The notes under the pieces: model-generated
Database searches by the model: none
What the model was told of the DNA's origin: nothing
Seen by the model: only the letters and a program-made list of their open reading frames with translations
Made by a program: the position numbers and the translations under genes
In this document: positions 25,867 to 35,029 of the stretch, one piece after another
Layout: every line of letters starts with the position of its first letter
How positions within the stretch are numbered: position 1 is the stretch's first letter
From: Nocardia aurea
Lineage (GTDB): Bacteria; Actinomycetota; Actinomycetes; Mycobacteriales; Mycobacteriaceae
Length of the DNA: 64,000 nt
Direction: 5' to 3'
Assembly (NCBI RefSeq): GCF_003123685.1
Contig: NZ_QCYJ01000005.1
Span: forward strand, 558,001 to 622,000

Positions 25867-26588
25867 TAAGCGACTCCTTGAGCAGGGCGAGAGGTGAGCA
25901 GTGCCGTCAGCGGCCGGAACGGCTGCAGCCAGGCACCCTCGTCGGGCAGCGAGTCGAGGCTCACCCGGGGCAGTGGTTCACGGAACACACCCGGGATGTC
26001 CTCGAGGTCGATGAACTCGAGGGTATCGGATGTGACGGCCCAACTCGCATGCTCGCGGAAGCCCAATACCTGAACGGGGATTCCGTGCGCGGCGAGTTCT
26101 TCGAGAGGTTCGCGAAACGCCTGGCCGTCGGCCGAGGCCACCATGATTCCGGCCAGACCCGCGCCGCGCCTGCGTAGCTCGATATGTCCGAGCATGTCGG
26201 CGTCGACGTCGGAATCCTCGTCGATCTTCGGTTTGGCGAAGACGGCGTAGCCGACATTGCGCAGCGCCTCGACCCACGGCCGGACCACGTCCGCGGTGCC
26301 GGGGGCGATATTGGTGAAAACGGTGGCTTCCGGTTCGACGCGGCCCGCGCTGCCGACCGACAGTTCCGCGGTCTTGGCGAGCAGCCAGCGGCCCAGTGCG
26401 TCGAAACGCGGGCGATAGGCGGCGGTCGGTCGGCCCCCGAGGATGGCGCCCAGACCCATGTCGAGGTTCGGCGCGTCCCAGACCAGGAGCACCCTTCGCA
26501 CGTCGGGACCCGCCGCCGGACCCGCGACCTCCCCCTCGACGTCATCGGCCCCGGTGGCCGTCTCGTGGGCAATCTGACCGACGCTCAT
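25866..26588 (-). CDS. NYN-domain (PIN-like) protein, Rv0207c homologue
   Basis: A 240-residue protein with a central NYN/PIN-like nuclease fold. Acidic residues typical of the metal site are in RRVLLVWDAPNLDMGLG, DEDSDVDADMLGHIELRR and IMVASADGQAFREPL. NYN proteins are predicted RNases acting on structured or tRNA-like RNA. The position between trmB and mmpL3 is conserved in mycobacteria, and its stop overlaps the mmpL3 start, suggesting coordinated expression. The first 30 residues look disordered. Its function is not established. Confidence 0.88.
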   Translation of the reverse strand: MSVGQIAHETATGADDVEGEVAGPAAGPDVRRVLLVWDAPNLDMGLGAILGGRPTAAYRPRFDALGRWLLAKTAELSVGSAGRVEPEATVFTNIAPGTADVVRPWVEALRNVGYAVFAKPKIDEDSDVDADMLGHIELRRRGAGLAGIMVASADGQAFREPLEELAAHGIPVQVLGFREHASWAVTSDTLEFIDLEDIPGVFREPLPRVSLDSLPDEGAWLQPFRPLTALLTSRPAQGVA

Positions 26589-26667
26589 AACTCCGCCTCG
26601 GCGGCGCTCGACACCCTCATGACGGTCATGACGGCTGAGCTAATTGATCGCTCGCTGCGCTCGCACA

Positions 26668-27477
26668 TCATTCGATCTTGCCCCATATGAACTCGGTGAC
26701 CGTGCTTCCGGCGCGTTGCGCCTTGCCCTCGAATTTCGTGACGGGGCGATCGAAGCCGATCGGGGCGGTGTCGCGCGGGTTGGCTCCGGCCCCACCGGTG
26801 GTCTCGTTCAGGCCGGTGAACAGGGGTTCGGCGGCGCCCACTTCGGCGATGTGTTCGGCGTAACCCGCGTGGTCGGTCGCGACATGCAACACACCGCCGG
26901 TGCGCAGCCGCGAGGCGATCAGCGACAGCGTGGCGGGTTGCAGCAGCCTGCGCTTGTGGTGGCGGGCTTTGGGCCACGGATCGGGGAAGAAGACACGGAC
27001 ACCGGTCAGCGACTTCTCGGCAATCATGTGTTCCAGTACGTCGACGGCGTCGCCGCGCAGCAGGCGGACGTTCTCGATCCGCTCCCGCTCGACGCGCTGC
27101 ACCAGCTGGGCGAGGCCGGGCTGGTACACCTCGATGCCGATCAGGTTCACCTCGGGTTCGGCCTGGGCCATCACCGCCGTCGCGGTACCGGTGCCACAGC
27201 CGATCTCGATGACGAGCGGAGCGTCGCGCCCGAACCAGGCCGCCGCGTCGAGCTGTTCGTCGCCCACGTCGCGGCCGATAGCGGGCCACATGCGGTCCCA
27301 GGAGGCCTGCTGATTCGGGGTCAGCGCGGCCCGCCGGGACCGGAAACTGGTGACCCGGGGGTACAGGCGGGAGCCGGTGGTCGAGCGTCGTCCGGCTTCG
27401 AGGGGCGCCGAGGCTGTGGACGGCGGGCCCTGAACCGACTCGGCAGTGTGGTTGGCGGCGTCGTTCACGACGTCCAT
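26668..27477 (-). CDS. trmB: tRNA (guanine-N7)-methyltransferase
   Basis: It methylates G46 in the tRNA variable loop using SAM. The 269-residue protein has a disordered Ala/Ser-rich N-terminus of about 40 residues, then RVTSFRSRRAALTPNQQASWDRMWP, the SAM-binding VIEIGCGTGTATAVMA, IGIEVYQPGLAQLV, and the signature FFPDPWPKARHHKRRLLQP followed by the T-x-F-E-type motif VTKFEGKAQRAG. These are diagnostic of TrmB. The ATG at 27477 is the best start. It is followed by an 80-base gap before the NYN gene and is probably at the head of the trmB-NYN-mmpL3 unit. Confidence 0.96.
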   Translation of the reverse strand: MDVVNDAANHTAESVQGPPSTASAPLEAGRRSTTGSRLYPRVTSFRSRRAALTPNQQASWDRMWPAIGRDVGDEQLDAAAWFGRDAPLVIEIGCGTGTATAVMAQAEPEVNLIGIEVYQPGLAQLVQRVERERIENVRLLRGDAVDVLEHMIAEKSLTGVRVFFPDPWPKARHHKRRLLQPATLSLIASRLRTGGVLHVATDHAGYAEHIAEVGAAEPLFTGLNETTGGAGANPRDTAPIGFDRPVTKFEGKAQRAGSTVTEFIWGKIE

Positions 27478-27571
27478 TGTCCAGTATCGATTTCTCGGCC
27501 CGGCAATCGAACCCCGCGAGGGCGATCCGCGCATGGTCAGCGGAACCAAATATCTGTGTCTGACGGTGACA

Positions 27572-28921
27572 TCAAGCCGCGCGTTCCTCGGCCATCCGCG
27601 GCGTCGACGCGCTCTCCTGGCGCAACGGTCGCCCGAGCACCACCTTGGCCGTGGTCGTCGCCATCTCCAGCAGGCCGCGCAGGCCGGTCGCCGACGCGAG
27701 CACCGACCACACGGTGGTGTCGCGATCGGGGGTCACCGGCGCGCCCGCGAGGCGGTCGCCGAGCCAGTCCAGGCTGATCGGGGTCGCCATCACCAGCATC
27801 GAGAAATGCTCGGAGAGCCGGTCGCGGACATAGGTGACGTGCGCACCGCCCTCGCGGTAGCGCCGCACCTGACCGTCGACGCCGTCCATGTGGATGACCT
27901 GGTCGTGGATCGGCTGCACCACCAGCAGCGGGCAGGCCGGGGTGGAATTGCCCAGACGCAGGTCGTCGAACATCGCGGTGAATTCCGGAGCGGCCAGAAT
28001 CTCTTCCAGCCTGCGTCCGGTCGTGTAATCGCCCATCTTCTGGTTGGCGAGCGACAGGATCGCCCACAGCGGGGTCGCGCGTTCGGCCCTGGCGACGAAC
28101 CGGTGCCCGTCCATGGTGAGTTCGTCGCGGACCACCGCGCCCAGTACCGGGTACAACTTGCGCAGCGCGGCGATGACGATGGCGGGCAGACCGGCGAACG
28201 GCGTGCCGTTCAGGCGGGTGAACACCTCGCCGGGATCGCCGACCGGCGAACCGAGTACCGCGCCGACGATGCGGAGTTCGGGCGCGTAGGTCGGCGCCAT
28301 CTCGACCACCCAAGAACTGGCCATACCGCCGCCCGAGTAGCCCCAGACGCCCACCGGGGTCTCCGCGTGCAGGTCGAGCGGGGTGAAGGCGAGGGCGGCG
28401 CGAATACCGTCGAGCACCCGGTATCCCGGTTCGCGCGGCGCCCCGAAGTTGCCGTGCGGTCCTTCGTGATCGGCGATGGAGACCGCCCAGCCGCGCCGCA
28501 GCGCGTTCGCCACCAGCAGCCATTCGAACTGGGTGACCGCGCCGATGGCCTTGGCGCCGCGTTGCAGCGCGTAGGAGGGCGAACACTTCTCGGCGACGGC
28601 GTCCATCGCGCTCTGGAACGCGAGCAACGGCCGGTCGACATCGGGATCGGCGCCCGCGGGCAGCAGCACGGTGGTGACCGCCGCCTCCGGCGTGCCGTGC
28701 ATGTCGGAACTGCGGTAGAGCAGTTGCCACGCCGATACCCGCTGCGGCACCAGGCCGAACAGGGCGAGTTCGATCGCACGGCTGCGCAGGATGGTGCCGG
28801 GGGATTTGGCCGCGAACCCGCGCGGGGGCCGGTAGAACGGGTCGGCGCTCGGCAGTGGCGGAATTCCCCGGTGTCCCGATGCGGGCACGTCGCGGACAAC
28901 ACCGATGGCGTCGATGCTCAT
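27572..28921 (-). CDS. LIP-family secretory-type lipase without signal peptide
   Basis: A 449-residue alpha/beta hydrolase of the secretory lipase family (PF03583 type), which cleaves ester lipids. It has the nucleophile elbow VGVWGYSGGGMASSW, the AIADHEGPHGNFGAPREPGYRVLDGIRAA region typical of this family, an Asp in PIHDQVIHMDGVD, and His in LSEHFSML. No signal peptide is visible after the ATG at 28921, which has a very good GAGGAGG ribosome binding site; this is odd for a family that is usually exported, and may indicate a cytoplasmic or membrane-associated lipase. It is divergent from an SDR gene. Together these two genes interrupt the conserved trmB-to-pckA order. Confidence 0.85.
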   Translation of the reverse strand: MSIDAIGVVRDVPASGHRGIPPLPSADPFYRPPRGFAAKSPGTILRSRAIELALFGLVPQRVSAWQLLYRSSDMHGTPEAAVTTVLLPAGADPDVDRPLLAFQSAMDAVAEKCSPSYALQRGAKAIGAVTQFEWLLVANALRRGWAVSIADHEGPHGNFGAPREPGYRVLDGIRAALAFTPLDLHAETPVGVWGYSGGGMASSWVVEMAPTYAPELRIVGAVLGSPVGDPGEVFTRLNGTPFAGLPAIVIAALRKLYPVLGAVVRDELTMDGHRFVARAERATPLWAILSLANQKMGDYTTGRRLEEILAAPEFTAMFDDLRLGNSTPACPLLVVQPIHDQVIHMDGVDGQVRRYREGGAHVTYVRDRLSEHFSMLVMATPISLDWLGDRLAGAPVTPDRDTTVWSVLASATGLRGLLEMATTTAKVVLGRPLRQESASTPRMAEERAA

Positions 28922-29107
28922 CGCAACCTCCTCATCGAGGACCGGGCCGTGAACTCGCACGGCCTGGCTCGTCTCCGCCCGGCCGGCTCACACGCGAAAA
29001 GCGAAGCTGCGTACCGACGCTCGCCGCGATGACGCCGGAGCGAGCGAAGGCGGATCTGTCTGTTAACCCCGGTTATAGGGCTAGACCTCCACATTAGACT
29101 CCCGAGC

Positions 29108-29896
29108 ATGAATTCACCGACGGTGTTCATCACCGGCGCGGCAGCAGGAATCGGCCGCGCTACGGCAATGCTCTTCGCCGAGCGGGGGTATCACGTCGGT
29201 GCCTATGACGTCGATGAGCTGGGGCTGAGCAGACTGGCCGCCGATATCACGGCCGCGGGCGGCACATTGCGAACAGGTATCCTCGATGTGACCAACAACA
29301 CCCAGTGGGCGGAAAGTCTGGCAGATTTCCATACCGCGACCGGGCGATTGGACATCCTCGTCAACAACGCCGGAATCCTGCGGGCCGGTCCGTTCGAGGA
29401 ACTCGAACTGGACGCTCAGCGCGCGATCATCGACGTCAATCTGACCGGGGTCGTCACCGGGACGCACGCGGCGTTCCGGTACCTGCGCGACACACCGGGA
29501 GCCCAGGTGGTGAACCTGTGCTCGGCCTCCGCGATCTACGGCCAGCCCGAACTCGCGACCTACGGCGCCACCAAATCGGCGGTGAAGAGTCTGACCGAGG
29601 CGCTGGACCTGGAATGGGAACGCCACGACATCCGCGTCATCGCGATCTGGCCGCTTTTCGTCGCCACCGCGATGGTGGCCGGCGTCGAGACGGCGTCGAC
29701 CAGATCGCTCGGTGTGCGTCTCACCGCCGAGGACGTCGCCGCCGGGATCTGGGACGCGACCCGCAAACGCGCGCGACTGCCGAAGGTGCACTACGAGATC
29801 GGTGTCCAGGCCAAGGCGCTCGCGGTGGCGGCCAAGTACGCGCCGGGCTGGGCGGTGCGCACCGCCAACAAATTCTTCAGCGGCCCGGCGAACTGA
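29108..29896 (+). CDS. Short-chain dehydrogenase/reductase
   Basis: A 262-residue classical SDR. The cofactor motif TGAAAGIG, the D-V site DVTN, NNAG at about residue 85, and the catalytic Ser (LCSASAIYG), Tyr and Lys (YGATKSAV) are all present. It lacks a signal peptide but has a slightly hydrophobic C-terminus. The YDVDEL segment with an Asp after the second strand suggests NAD(H). It is divergent from the lipase gene, with 186 bases between. A role in fatty or sterol alcohol oxidation is plausible but not shown. Confidence 0.88.
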   Translation: MNSPTVFITGAAAGIGRATAMLFAERGYHVGAYDVDELGLSRLAADITAAGGTLRTGILDVTNNTQWAESLADFHTATGRLDILVNNAGILRAGPFEELELDAQRAIIDVNLTGVVTGTHAAFRYLRDTPGAQVVNLCSASAIYGQPELATYGATKSAVKSLTEALDLEWERHDIRVIAIWPLFVATAMVAGVETASTRSLGVRLTAEDVAAGIWDATRKRARLPKVHYEIGVQAKALAVAAKYAPGWAVRTANKFFSGPAN

Positions 29897-29989
29897 GCCG
29901 CCGTCGTCGATGCGCCCGACCGGTCGTCGCGGACGGCGCGTACGCCGGGGATGTCTGACAGAATCGCACAGCGACAAGGGGGGTGAGCC

Positions 29990-31129
29990 ATGCCGACGGC
30001 TACCGAGAACACCGGTCGGATGCGGGAACGCGGGGTGCCGACACGGGAACAGGACCAGCTCGACCGGCTGCTGGCCGATCTGCGCGGGGCGGCGGCCGCC
30101 GACACACAGATCGGCTATCACGCCAGCGTGGCGGTCAACGCGTGGCGCAGGCCGCCGCGCATTCTGGTCACCGGGCGCGCGCACGTCGGCCGGACGACGG
30201 TGCTGCACGCGTTGGCGCTGATGTCGGCCGCGGAAACGGGGCCGGTGGACGAACCGGACGCGCTCGATCCCGAACTCGACGCCGATATCGTCGTCTACGT
30301 GCTGTCCGGCGCGCCGCTGCCCGCCGACCGCAGGGTGCTCGCGAACCTTCCGCCCGAACGCACGGTTGTCGTACTCAACAAGGCCGACGCGATCGGCTCG
30401 CGCTGGGCCGACGCCGTGGCCGCCGCCGATCAGTACACCAGGGAACTCGGTGTGCTCACGCTGCCCGTCGTCGCCTCGCTCGCCCAGCGCACCCGCGCGG
30501 GCGCGCTGACCGACGACGATATGGGGACCCTGCGCCGACTGGCCGCCATCGCCGACCCGGCGCTGACCCTCTCACCCGATCTGTTCGTCTCCCCGGCGGC
30601 GGGCCCGGACGTCGCCGAACGCGAGGCTGTGCTGCACCGCTGGGACCTCTACGGGGTGTCCTGCGCGTTGAGCGCCTTGCGCGCCGATCCCGATCTCGCG
30701 CCGCACGCCGTGCTCCAGCTGCTGCACGCCGCGAGCGGTATCGATCCGCTGCACGGACTGCTGCACCGCCGCTACGAGCAGGTCTCGGCGCTGCGCGGCG
30801 GCGCCCTGCTCGATGATCTGGCCCGGCTCGCGGCACGGTCGCTGCCCGGCGTCGCGGGTCACGCGCGCGACGTCATCGAGGACTACCTCTACGGCGACGA
30901 CGCCATGTGGCTCGGACTGTGCGCCGGACTCGCCGACCCCTCGGTCGCGCACCTGGCCGCGGGCTACCGGTCCCCCGCGCCCGCCGACGCCGACGACGCG
31001 CTCCAGCGCGCCGCGCGGTGGCGGGCCGTCGTATCCGGCGATATGCCACCCACCGCCCGTCGTGCCGCCCTGCGCGTGCACAACGGCTATATCCGACTGT
31101 GGGAGCGAATGAGCAGTGCCGGACTCTGA
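29990..31129 (+). CDS. GTPase-like protein with degenerate P-loop (Rv0209 position)
   Basis: A 379-residue soluble protein. A P-loop-like segment reads ILVTGRAHVGRTTVLHAL, where the Walker A Lys is replaced by Arg, followed by DADIVVYVLSG and an intact NKxD specificity motif in TVVVLNKADAIGS. The C-terminal half is helical and contains no membrane segment. It has the look of a small dynamin-like or TrmE-class GTPase partner. Its start has a very strong AAGGGGGGTGAG site, and it overlaps the next gene by 14 bases, so the pair should be made together. Position and size match the uncharacterised Rv0209. Nucleotide binding may be weak or regulatory. Confidence 0.75.
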   Translation: MPTATENTGRMRERGVPTREQDQLDRLLADLRGAAAADTQIGYHASVAVNAWRRPPRILVTGRAHVGRTTVLHALALMSAAETGPVDEPDALDPELDADIVVYVLSGAPLPADRRVLANLPPERTVVVLNKADAIGSRWADAVAAADQYTRELGVLTLPVVASLAQRTRAGALTDDDMGTLRRLAAIADPALTLSPDLFVSPAAGPDVAEREAVLHRWDLYGVSCALSALRADPDLAPHAVLQLLHAASGIDPLHGLLHRRYEQVSALRGGALLDDLARLAARSLPGVAGHARDVIEDYLYGDDAMWLGLCAGLADPSVAHLAAGYRSPAPADADDALQRAARWRAVVSGDMPPTARRAALRVHNGYIRLWERMSSAGL

Positions 31130-32903
31130 TCCACCCGCACGTGATCCCGCCGCGCCCGGTACGGCAGCCGGGCCGCCGAGCCCCCCTGCTCCCGCCGATT
31201 CGGCGACTCCGGCATCCTCGCCGGACCCGGAAACCCCGGCCGGGGCGGCAATGCCTGTGCCCCCGCCGGTTCCGGCCACCCCGGGAACCCCGGCCGCGCA
31301 GGTCGGCGCGGTGACTCGGGCGGACCCGGCGACCGGCGCGGTGGCCTCGGCAGACCCGGAAACTTCCGTCGCGCCGACCGGGGCGGATTCGGAACTGCCC
31401 CGCGACGTGCTTGCGGTCGTCGCCCGGTGGAATCCGCAGGGTGCGGCTCTGCTGAGGGCGGCGCGCGGTGCGGGTGCGGGGTCGGCGGTGGCGCTGATCG
31501 GCCCGGACGACGCGAACACCACCCTGTTGCGCACCGAACTCGCGCGTTTCGAGCCGAGGATCGATCTCACCGAGCCGATGGGCGAGGTGGGGTCCTCGGT
31601 CGAGTCGACACTGCCCGGCGCGACACCGGCGGCGGTCGCGTTGGTCCTGCTCGACGCGGGCAGTGTCGTCGGCGCCGACAGTCTCGGCCTGATCCGGCGG
31701 TTGCGCGCCGAGGACACCAGAATCCTGCTCGCGATGAACGGCATCCACGCCTACGGGGACTGGCGGTCGGTCCGCGACCGCGATCTCGAACTGCTGGCGG
31801 CACAGGACCTCGCGGATCTCGACATCATCCCGGTGTCGGCGCGACTCGCCGCGGCGGCGCGGGCGGGCGGTGACGCGGCATTGATGGACCGGTCGGGACT
31901 CGGCGCCCTGCACACGGAACTGACCGAAGCGTCAGCGAGCGCGTCCGCGCCCGGCGACGGCAGACTGGCCGCGCTCGACGCGCGGGTGCTCGCGGAGACC
32001 AGGACGCGAGTGCAGGCCCAGCTGGAAACCCTGCGTTCCGGGGCCGAACCCACCCGGTGGCGGGCCGAACGGGCGACGCTGATCGCGAGCCGCGACAGCG
32101 GGCGCGCCACCGCGATGTCGACATTGCGCGGGCAGTTGCACCTGGCCCGCGTCGATCTGATGACGGAGGTCGGCGGCCAGGTCAGGGCACTGCACGTGGC
32201 CGCGCGTGCCGAACTCGACCGCCAGCGCCAGGCCGATCTCGCGCACTACCCCGACCGGTTGCAGCAGGTGGTCACCGAGTTGACCGGTGTTATCGACATC
32301 GGCATCGATCGCAGGCTCGCCGAACTCGCCGCCAAGGTGGACGCTGACGGCGTGTCGACCGGGGACACGCCGTCGGGGAATGTGGCGCCGCCACACCGCA
32401 GACGCGACGCCGCGCCCCGGGTGGGACCCGACCCCGAGCCGAGACATCGGGGTGTCGAAGATCACCTCATGATCGCTCTCGGCGCGTCCGCCGGTGTCGG
32501 TCTCGGCAGGCTGCTCGTCTCGCCGCTGGCTCTGGTTTCCGCGCTGGACGTCGCCAGCATCCCGGTGACGTTGGCGCTGGGAGCGCTCGTTGCCTGGTGG
32601 GTGGTGCGGACTCGCAGGCAGGTCGCCGATCGGGCGCATGTGCGTCAGTGGGTCGCCGACGCGCTCGTGAACGTCAAGGCTGCGCTGGAACAGCGGGTGG
32701 CGACGGCTCTTGTCGAGGCCGAGACCGAGCTGGCCGACCGGGTGGTGCGCGCGAGCGCGGCCCGCATCATCGACACCGATCGGCGTGTCGCGGAATTGGA
32801 GACGCGGATCCGGCGAGCAGCGGCCGAGCAACCCGCCCAGCTAGCGGCCTGCGAACGTGATATCGCGACCCTGGATCGGCGGAACCGACTGTTGGATTGG
32901 TAA
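31116..32903 (+). CDS. Dynamin-like or GTPase-like membrane protein, degenerate (Rv0210 position)
   Basis: A 595-residue protein. Residues 1-90 are a Pro/Ala-rich disordered tail; residues about 100-260 have a nucleotide-binding-like fold with no intact Walker A (ALIGPDDANTTLLRTEL) or NKxD motif (LLAMNGIHAYGDW). A helical region follows, with two adjacent hydrophobic segments at about 450-500 (LMIALGASAGVGLGRLLVSPLALVSAL and VTLALGALVAWWVV) and a C-terminal coiled coil rich in Glu, Arg and Ala. This is the layout of bacterial dynamin-like proteins with a membrane hairpin. It overlaps the previous gene by 14 bases. The two may form a heteromer in which one subunit binds GTP. Confidence 0.72.
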   Translation: MPDSDPPARDPAAPGTAAGPPSPPAPADSATPASSPDPETPAGAAMPVPPPVPATPGTPAAQVGAVTRADPATGAVASADPETSVAPTGADSELPRDVLAVVARWNPQGAALLRAARGAGAGSAVALIGPDDANTTLLRTELARFEPRIDLTEPMGEVGSSVESTLPGATPAAVALVLLDAGSVVGADSLGLIRRLRAEDTRILLAMNGIHAYGDWRSVRDRDLELLAAQDLADLDIIPVSARLAAAARAGGDAALMDRSGLGALHTELTEASASASAPGDGRLAALDARVLAETRTRVQAQLETLRSGAEPTRWRAERATLIASRDSGRATAMSTLRGQLHLARVDLMTEVGGQVRALHVAARAELDRQRQADLAHYPDRLQQVVTELTGVIDIGIDRRLAELAAKVDADGVSTGDTPSGNVAPPHRRRDAAPRVGPDPEPRHRGVEDHLMIALGASAGVGLGRLLVSPLALVSALDVASIPVTLALGALVAWWVVRTRRQVADRAHVRQWVADALVNVKAALEQRVATALVEAETELADRVVRASAARIIDTDRRVAELETRIRRAAAEQPAQLAACERDIATLDRRNRLLDW

Positions 32904-32905
32904 CT

Positions 32906-32932
32906 AATCGGGTATTTCACCTGTACCCGATT
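32906..32932. terminator. 9-bp hairpin after the GTPase-like pair
   Basis: Perfect arms AATCGGGTA and TACCCGATT flank a 9-base loop, starting three bases after the stop codon. There is no T-run. It is a likely terminator, or an operator, before the pckA leader. Confidence 0.55.
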
Positions 32933-32944
32933 CCGTACCGGTCG

Positions 32945-33127
32945 TCATATCGCGTTAACCTTTAAGGCAGGAACCTGGGCGTCCGCTTCGTCCTTGTACG
33001 CCGTCCAGCCGGGGCGAGCTTTCGACTGGTCGTAGCGGGTGCCTTCCCGCCAACGGTGGCGCTTGGTGTGTTCGCGCTGGTCATGGGCCTTGGGCCAGGC
33101 GGCGAAGCATCGTAGAGCCCGCCCATC
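32945..33127 (-). other. Coding-like antisense stretch in the pckA leader, no start codon
   Basis: A 60-codon open frame bounded by TGA codons, with no ATG, GTG or TTG. Its central part has G/C-rich third positions and translates to a plausible protein-like string ([18 protein letters not shown], then [10 protein letters not shown]). It may be a gene remnant, a chance frame, or a reflection of a structured leader RNA. I recognise no family. Confidence 0.25.
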
Positions 33128-33141
33128 TCAGGAGAGTTTTC

Positions 33142-34974
33142 ATGACCTCAGCGACCATTCCTGGTCTTCGTGGATCCGACGGCACAGCGCCGACCGAGCA
33201 CAGCGAACTACTCGCCTGGGTACAGGAAGTCGCAGAACTCACTCAGCCTGAGCGAGTCGTGTGGGCGGACGGTTCCGACGCGGAATGGGAGCGGCTTACA
33301 GACCAGTTGGTCGAGGCGGGCACCTTCAAGCGCCTCGATCCGAAGAAGAAGCCGAACTCCTTCCTAGCCTTATCCGATCCGTCGGACGTGGCGCGCGTCG
33401 AGTCGCGCACCTACATCTGTTCCAAGTCCGAGGCGGACGCGGGCCCGACCAACAACTGGGTCGACCCGGCCGAGATGCGCGCCACCATGACCGAGCTGTA
33501 CCGCGGCTCGATGAAGGGCCGCACCCTCTACGTGGTGCCCTTCTGCATGGGCCCGCTCGGCGCCGAGGACCCGAAACTGGGCGTCGAGATCACCGACTCG
33601 GAATACGTCGTGGTGTCGATGCGCGTGATGACCCGCATGGGCACCGCCGCGCTGGAGAAGCTGGGCACCGACCGCCCCTTCGTGAAGGCGCTGCATTCGG
33701 TCGGCGCGCCGCTGGCCGAGGGCGAGGCCGACGTGCCGTGGCCCTGCAACGACTCCAAGTACATCACCCACTTCCCCGAGGACCGCGAGATCTGGTCCTA
33801 CGGTTCGGGCTACGGCGGTAACGCGCTGCTCGGCAAGAAGTGCTACTCGCTGCGTATCGCCTCGGCGATGGCCCACGACGAGGGCTGGCTGGCCGAGCAC
33901 ATGCTGATCCTCAAACTGATCTCCCCCGAGAACAAGGCCTACTACATCGCCGCCGCGTTCCCGAGCGCCTGCGGTAAGACCAACCTCGCGATGATCCAGC
34001 CGACCGTTCCCGGCTGGCGCGCCGAAACCCTCGGCGACGACATCGCCTGGATGCGTTTCGGCAAGGACGGCCAGCTGTACGCGGTGAACCCGGAATACGG
34101 TTTCTTCGGCGTCGCGCCCGGCACCAACAACAGCTCCAACCCGAACGCAATGGCGACCATGAACGCGGGCAACACCGTCTACACCAACGTCGCGCTGACC
34201 GACAACAACGACGTGTGGTGGGAGGGCCTGGAAGGCGAGCCCGATCACCTGACCGACTGGAAGGGCAACGACTGGTACCTGCGGGAGACCGAGACGCTGG
34301 CCGCCCACCCGAACTCGCGCTACTGCACCCCGATGTCGCAGTGCCCGATCCTGGCCCCCGAGTGGGACGACCCGCAGGGTGTGCCGATCTCGGCGATCCT
34401 GTTCGGCGGTCGCCGCAAGACCACCGTCCCGCTGGTGACCGAATCCTTCGATTGGCAGCACGGCGTGTTCATGGGCGCGACGCTGTCCTCGGAGCAGACC
34501 GCCGCCGCCGAGGGCAAGGTCGGCACCGTGCGTCGCGACCCGATGGCGATGATCCCGTTCATGGGCTACCACGTCGGTGACTACCTGAACCACTGGATCA
34601 ATATCGGCAAGAACGCCGACGCGAACAAGTTGCCGAAGATCTTCTACGTCAACTGGTTCCGTCGCGGCGACGACGGCCGTTTCCTGTGGCCCGGATTCGG
34701 CGAGAACTCCCGCGTGCTGGAGTGGATCGTCGGCCGGATCGAGGGCAAGGCCGAGGCTGTGTCGACAGCGATCGGTCACGTGCCCACCGCGTCGCAGATG
34801 GATCTCGACGGCCTCGACGTCGACGCGAACGATGTCGACGAGGCGCTCGAGGTCGATGTCGAAGAGTGGCGCAAGGAGATTCCGCTCATCGAGGAGTGGT
34901 TCGAATTCGTCGGCGACAAACTGCCTTCGGGCGTTCGCGACGAATTCGAGGCGCTCAAGCAGCGGCTCGCCTGA
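33142..34974 (+). CDS. pckA: Phosphoenolpyruvate carboxykinase, GTP-dependent
   Basis: It converts oxaloacetate and GTP to phosphoenolpyruvate, CO2 and GDP: the gluconeogenic entry used during growth on fatty acids and sterols. The 610-residue protein has the standard GTP-PEPCK length and motifs: [16 protein letters not shown] (substrate region), [14 protein letters not shown] (kinase-1a P-loop with the reactive Cys), [10 protein letters not shown] (metal Asp) and [12 protein letters not shown]. The ATG at 33142 follows AGGAGAG. About 200 bases of leader separate it from the preceding hairpin. A very strong hairpin ends the gene. The position next to the Rv0209/Rv0210-like pair matches mycobacteria. 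Confidence 0.97.
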   Translation: MTSATIPGLRGSDGTAPTEHSELLAWVQEVAELTQPERVVWADGSDAEWERLTDQLVEAGTFKRLDPKKKPNSFLALSDPSDVARVESRTYICSKSEADAGPTNNWVDPAEMRATMTELYRGSMKGRTLYVVPFCMGPLGAEDPKLGVEITDSEYVVVSMRVMTRMGTAALEKLGTDRPFVKALHSVGAPLAEGEADVPWPCNDSKYITHFPEDREIWSYGSGYGGNALLGKKCYSLRIASAMAHDEGWLAEHMLILKLISPENKAYYIAAAFPSACGKTNLAMIQPTVPGWRAETLGDDIAWMRFGKDGQLYAVNPEYGFFGVAPGTNNSSNPNAMATMNAGNTVYTNVALTDNNDVWWEGLEGEPDHLTDWKGNDWYLRETETLAAHPNSRYCTPMSQCPILAPEWDDPQGVPISAILFGGRRKTTVPLVTESFDWQHGVFMGATLSSEQTAAAEGKVGTVRRDPMAMIPFMGYHVGDYLNHWINIGKNADANKLPKIFYVNWFRRGDDGRFLWPGFGENSRVLEWIVGRIEGKAEAVSTAIGHVPTASQMDLDGLDVDANDVDEALEVDVEEWRKEIPLIEEWFEFVGDKLPSGVRDEFEALKQRLA

Positions 34975-34986
34975 TCCACGGCTCAC

Positions 34987-35025
34987 CCGACCGCCCCGCA
35001 CCGTATTTCGGTGCGGGGCGGTCGG
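34987..35025. terminator. 17-bp perfect hairpin between pckA and the HD gene
   Basis: CCGACCGCCCCGCACCG pairs perfectly with CGGTGCGGGGCGGTCGG around TATTT. It lies between convergent genes, so it can act on both. No T-run follows. Confidence 0.88.
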
Positions 35026-35029
35026 CGTC

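Noticed and set aside
32904..33141. Riboswitch in the pckA leader
   Set aside because: Only a short hairpin near the left end is clear; no known riboswitch consensus is recognised.
33370..35001. 543-codon minus-strand frame opposite pckA
   Set aside because: Shadow of pckA; no recognisable domain.
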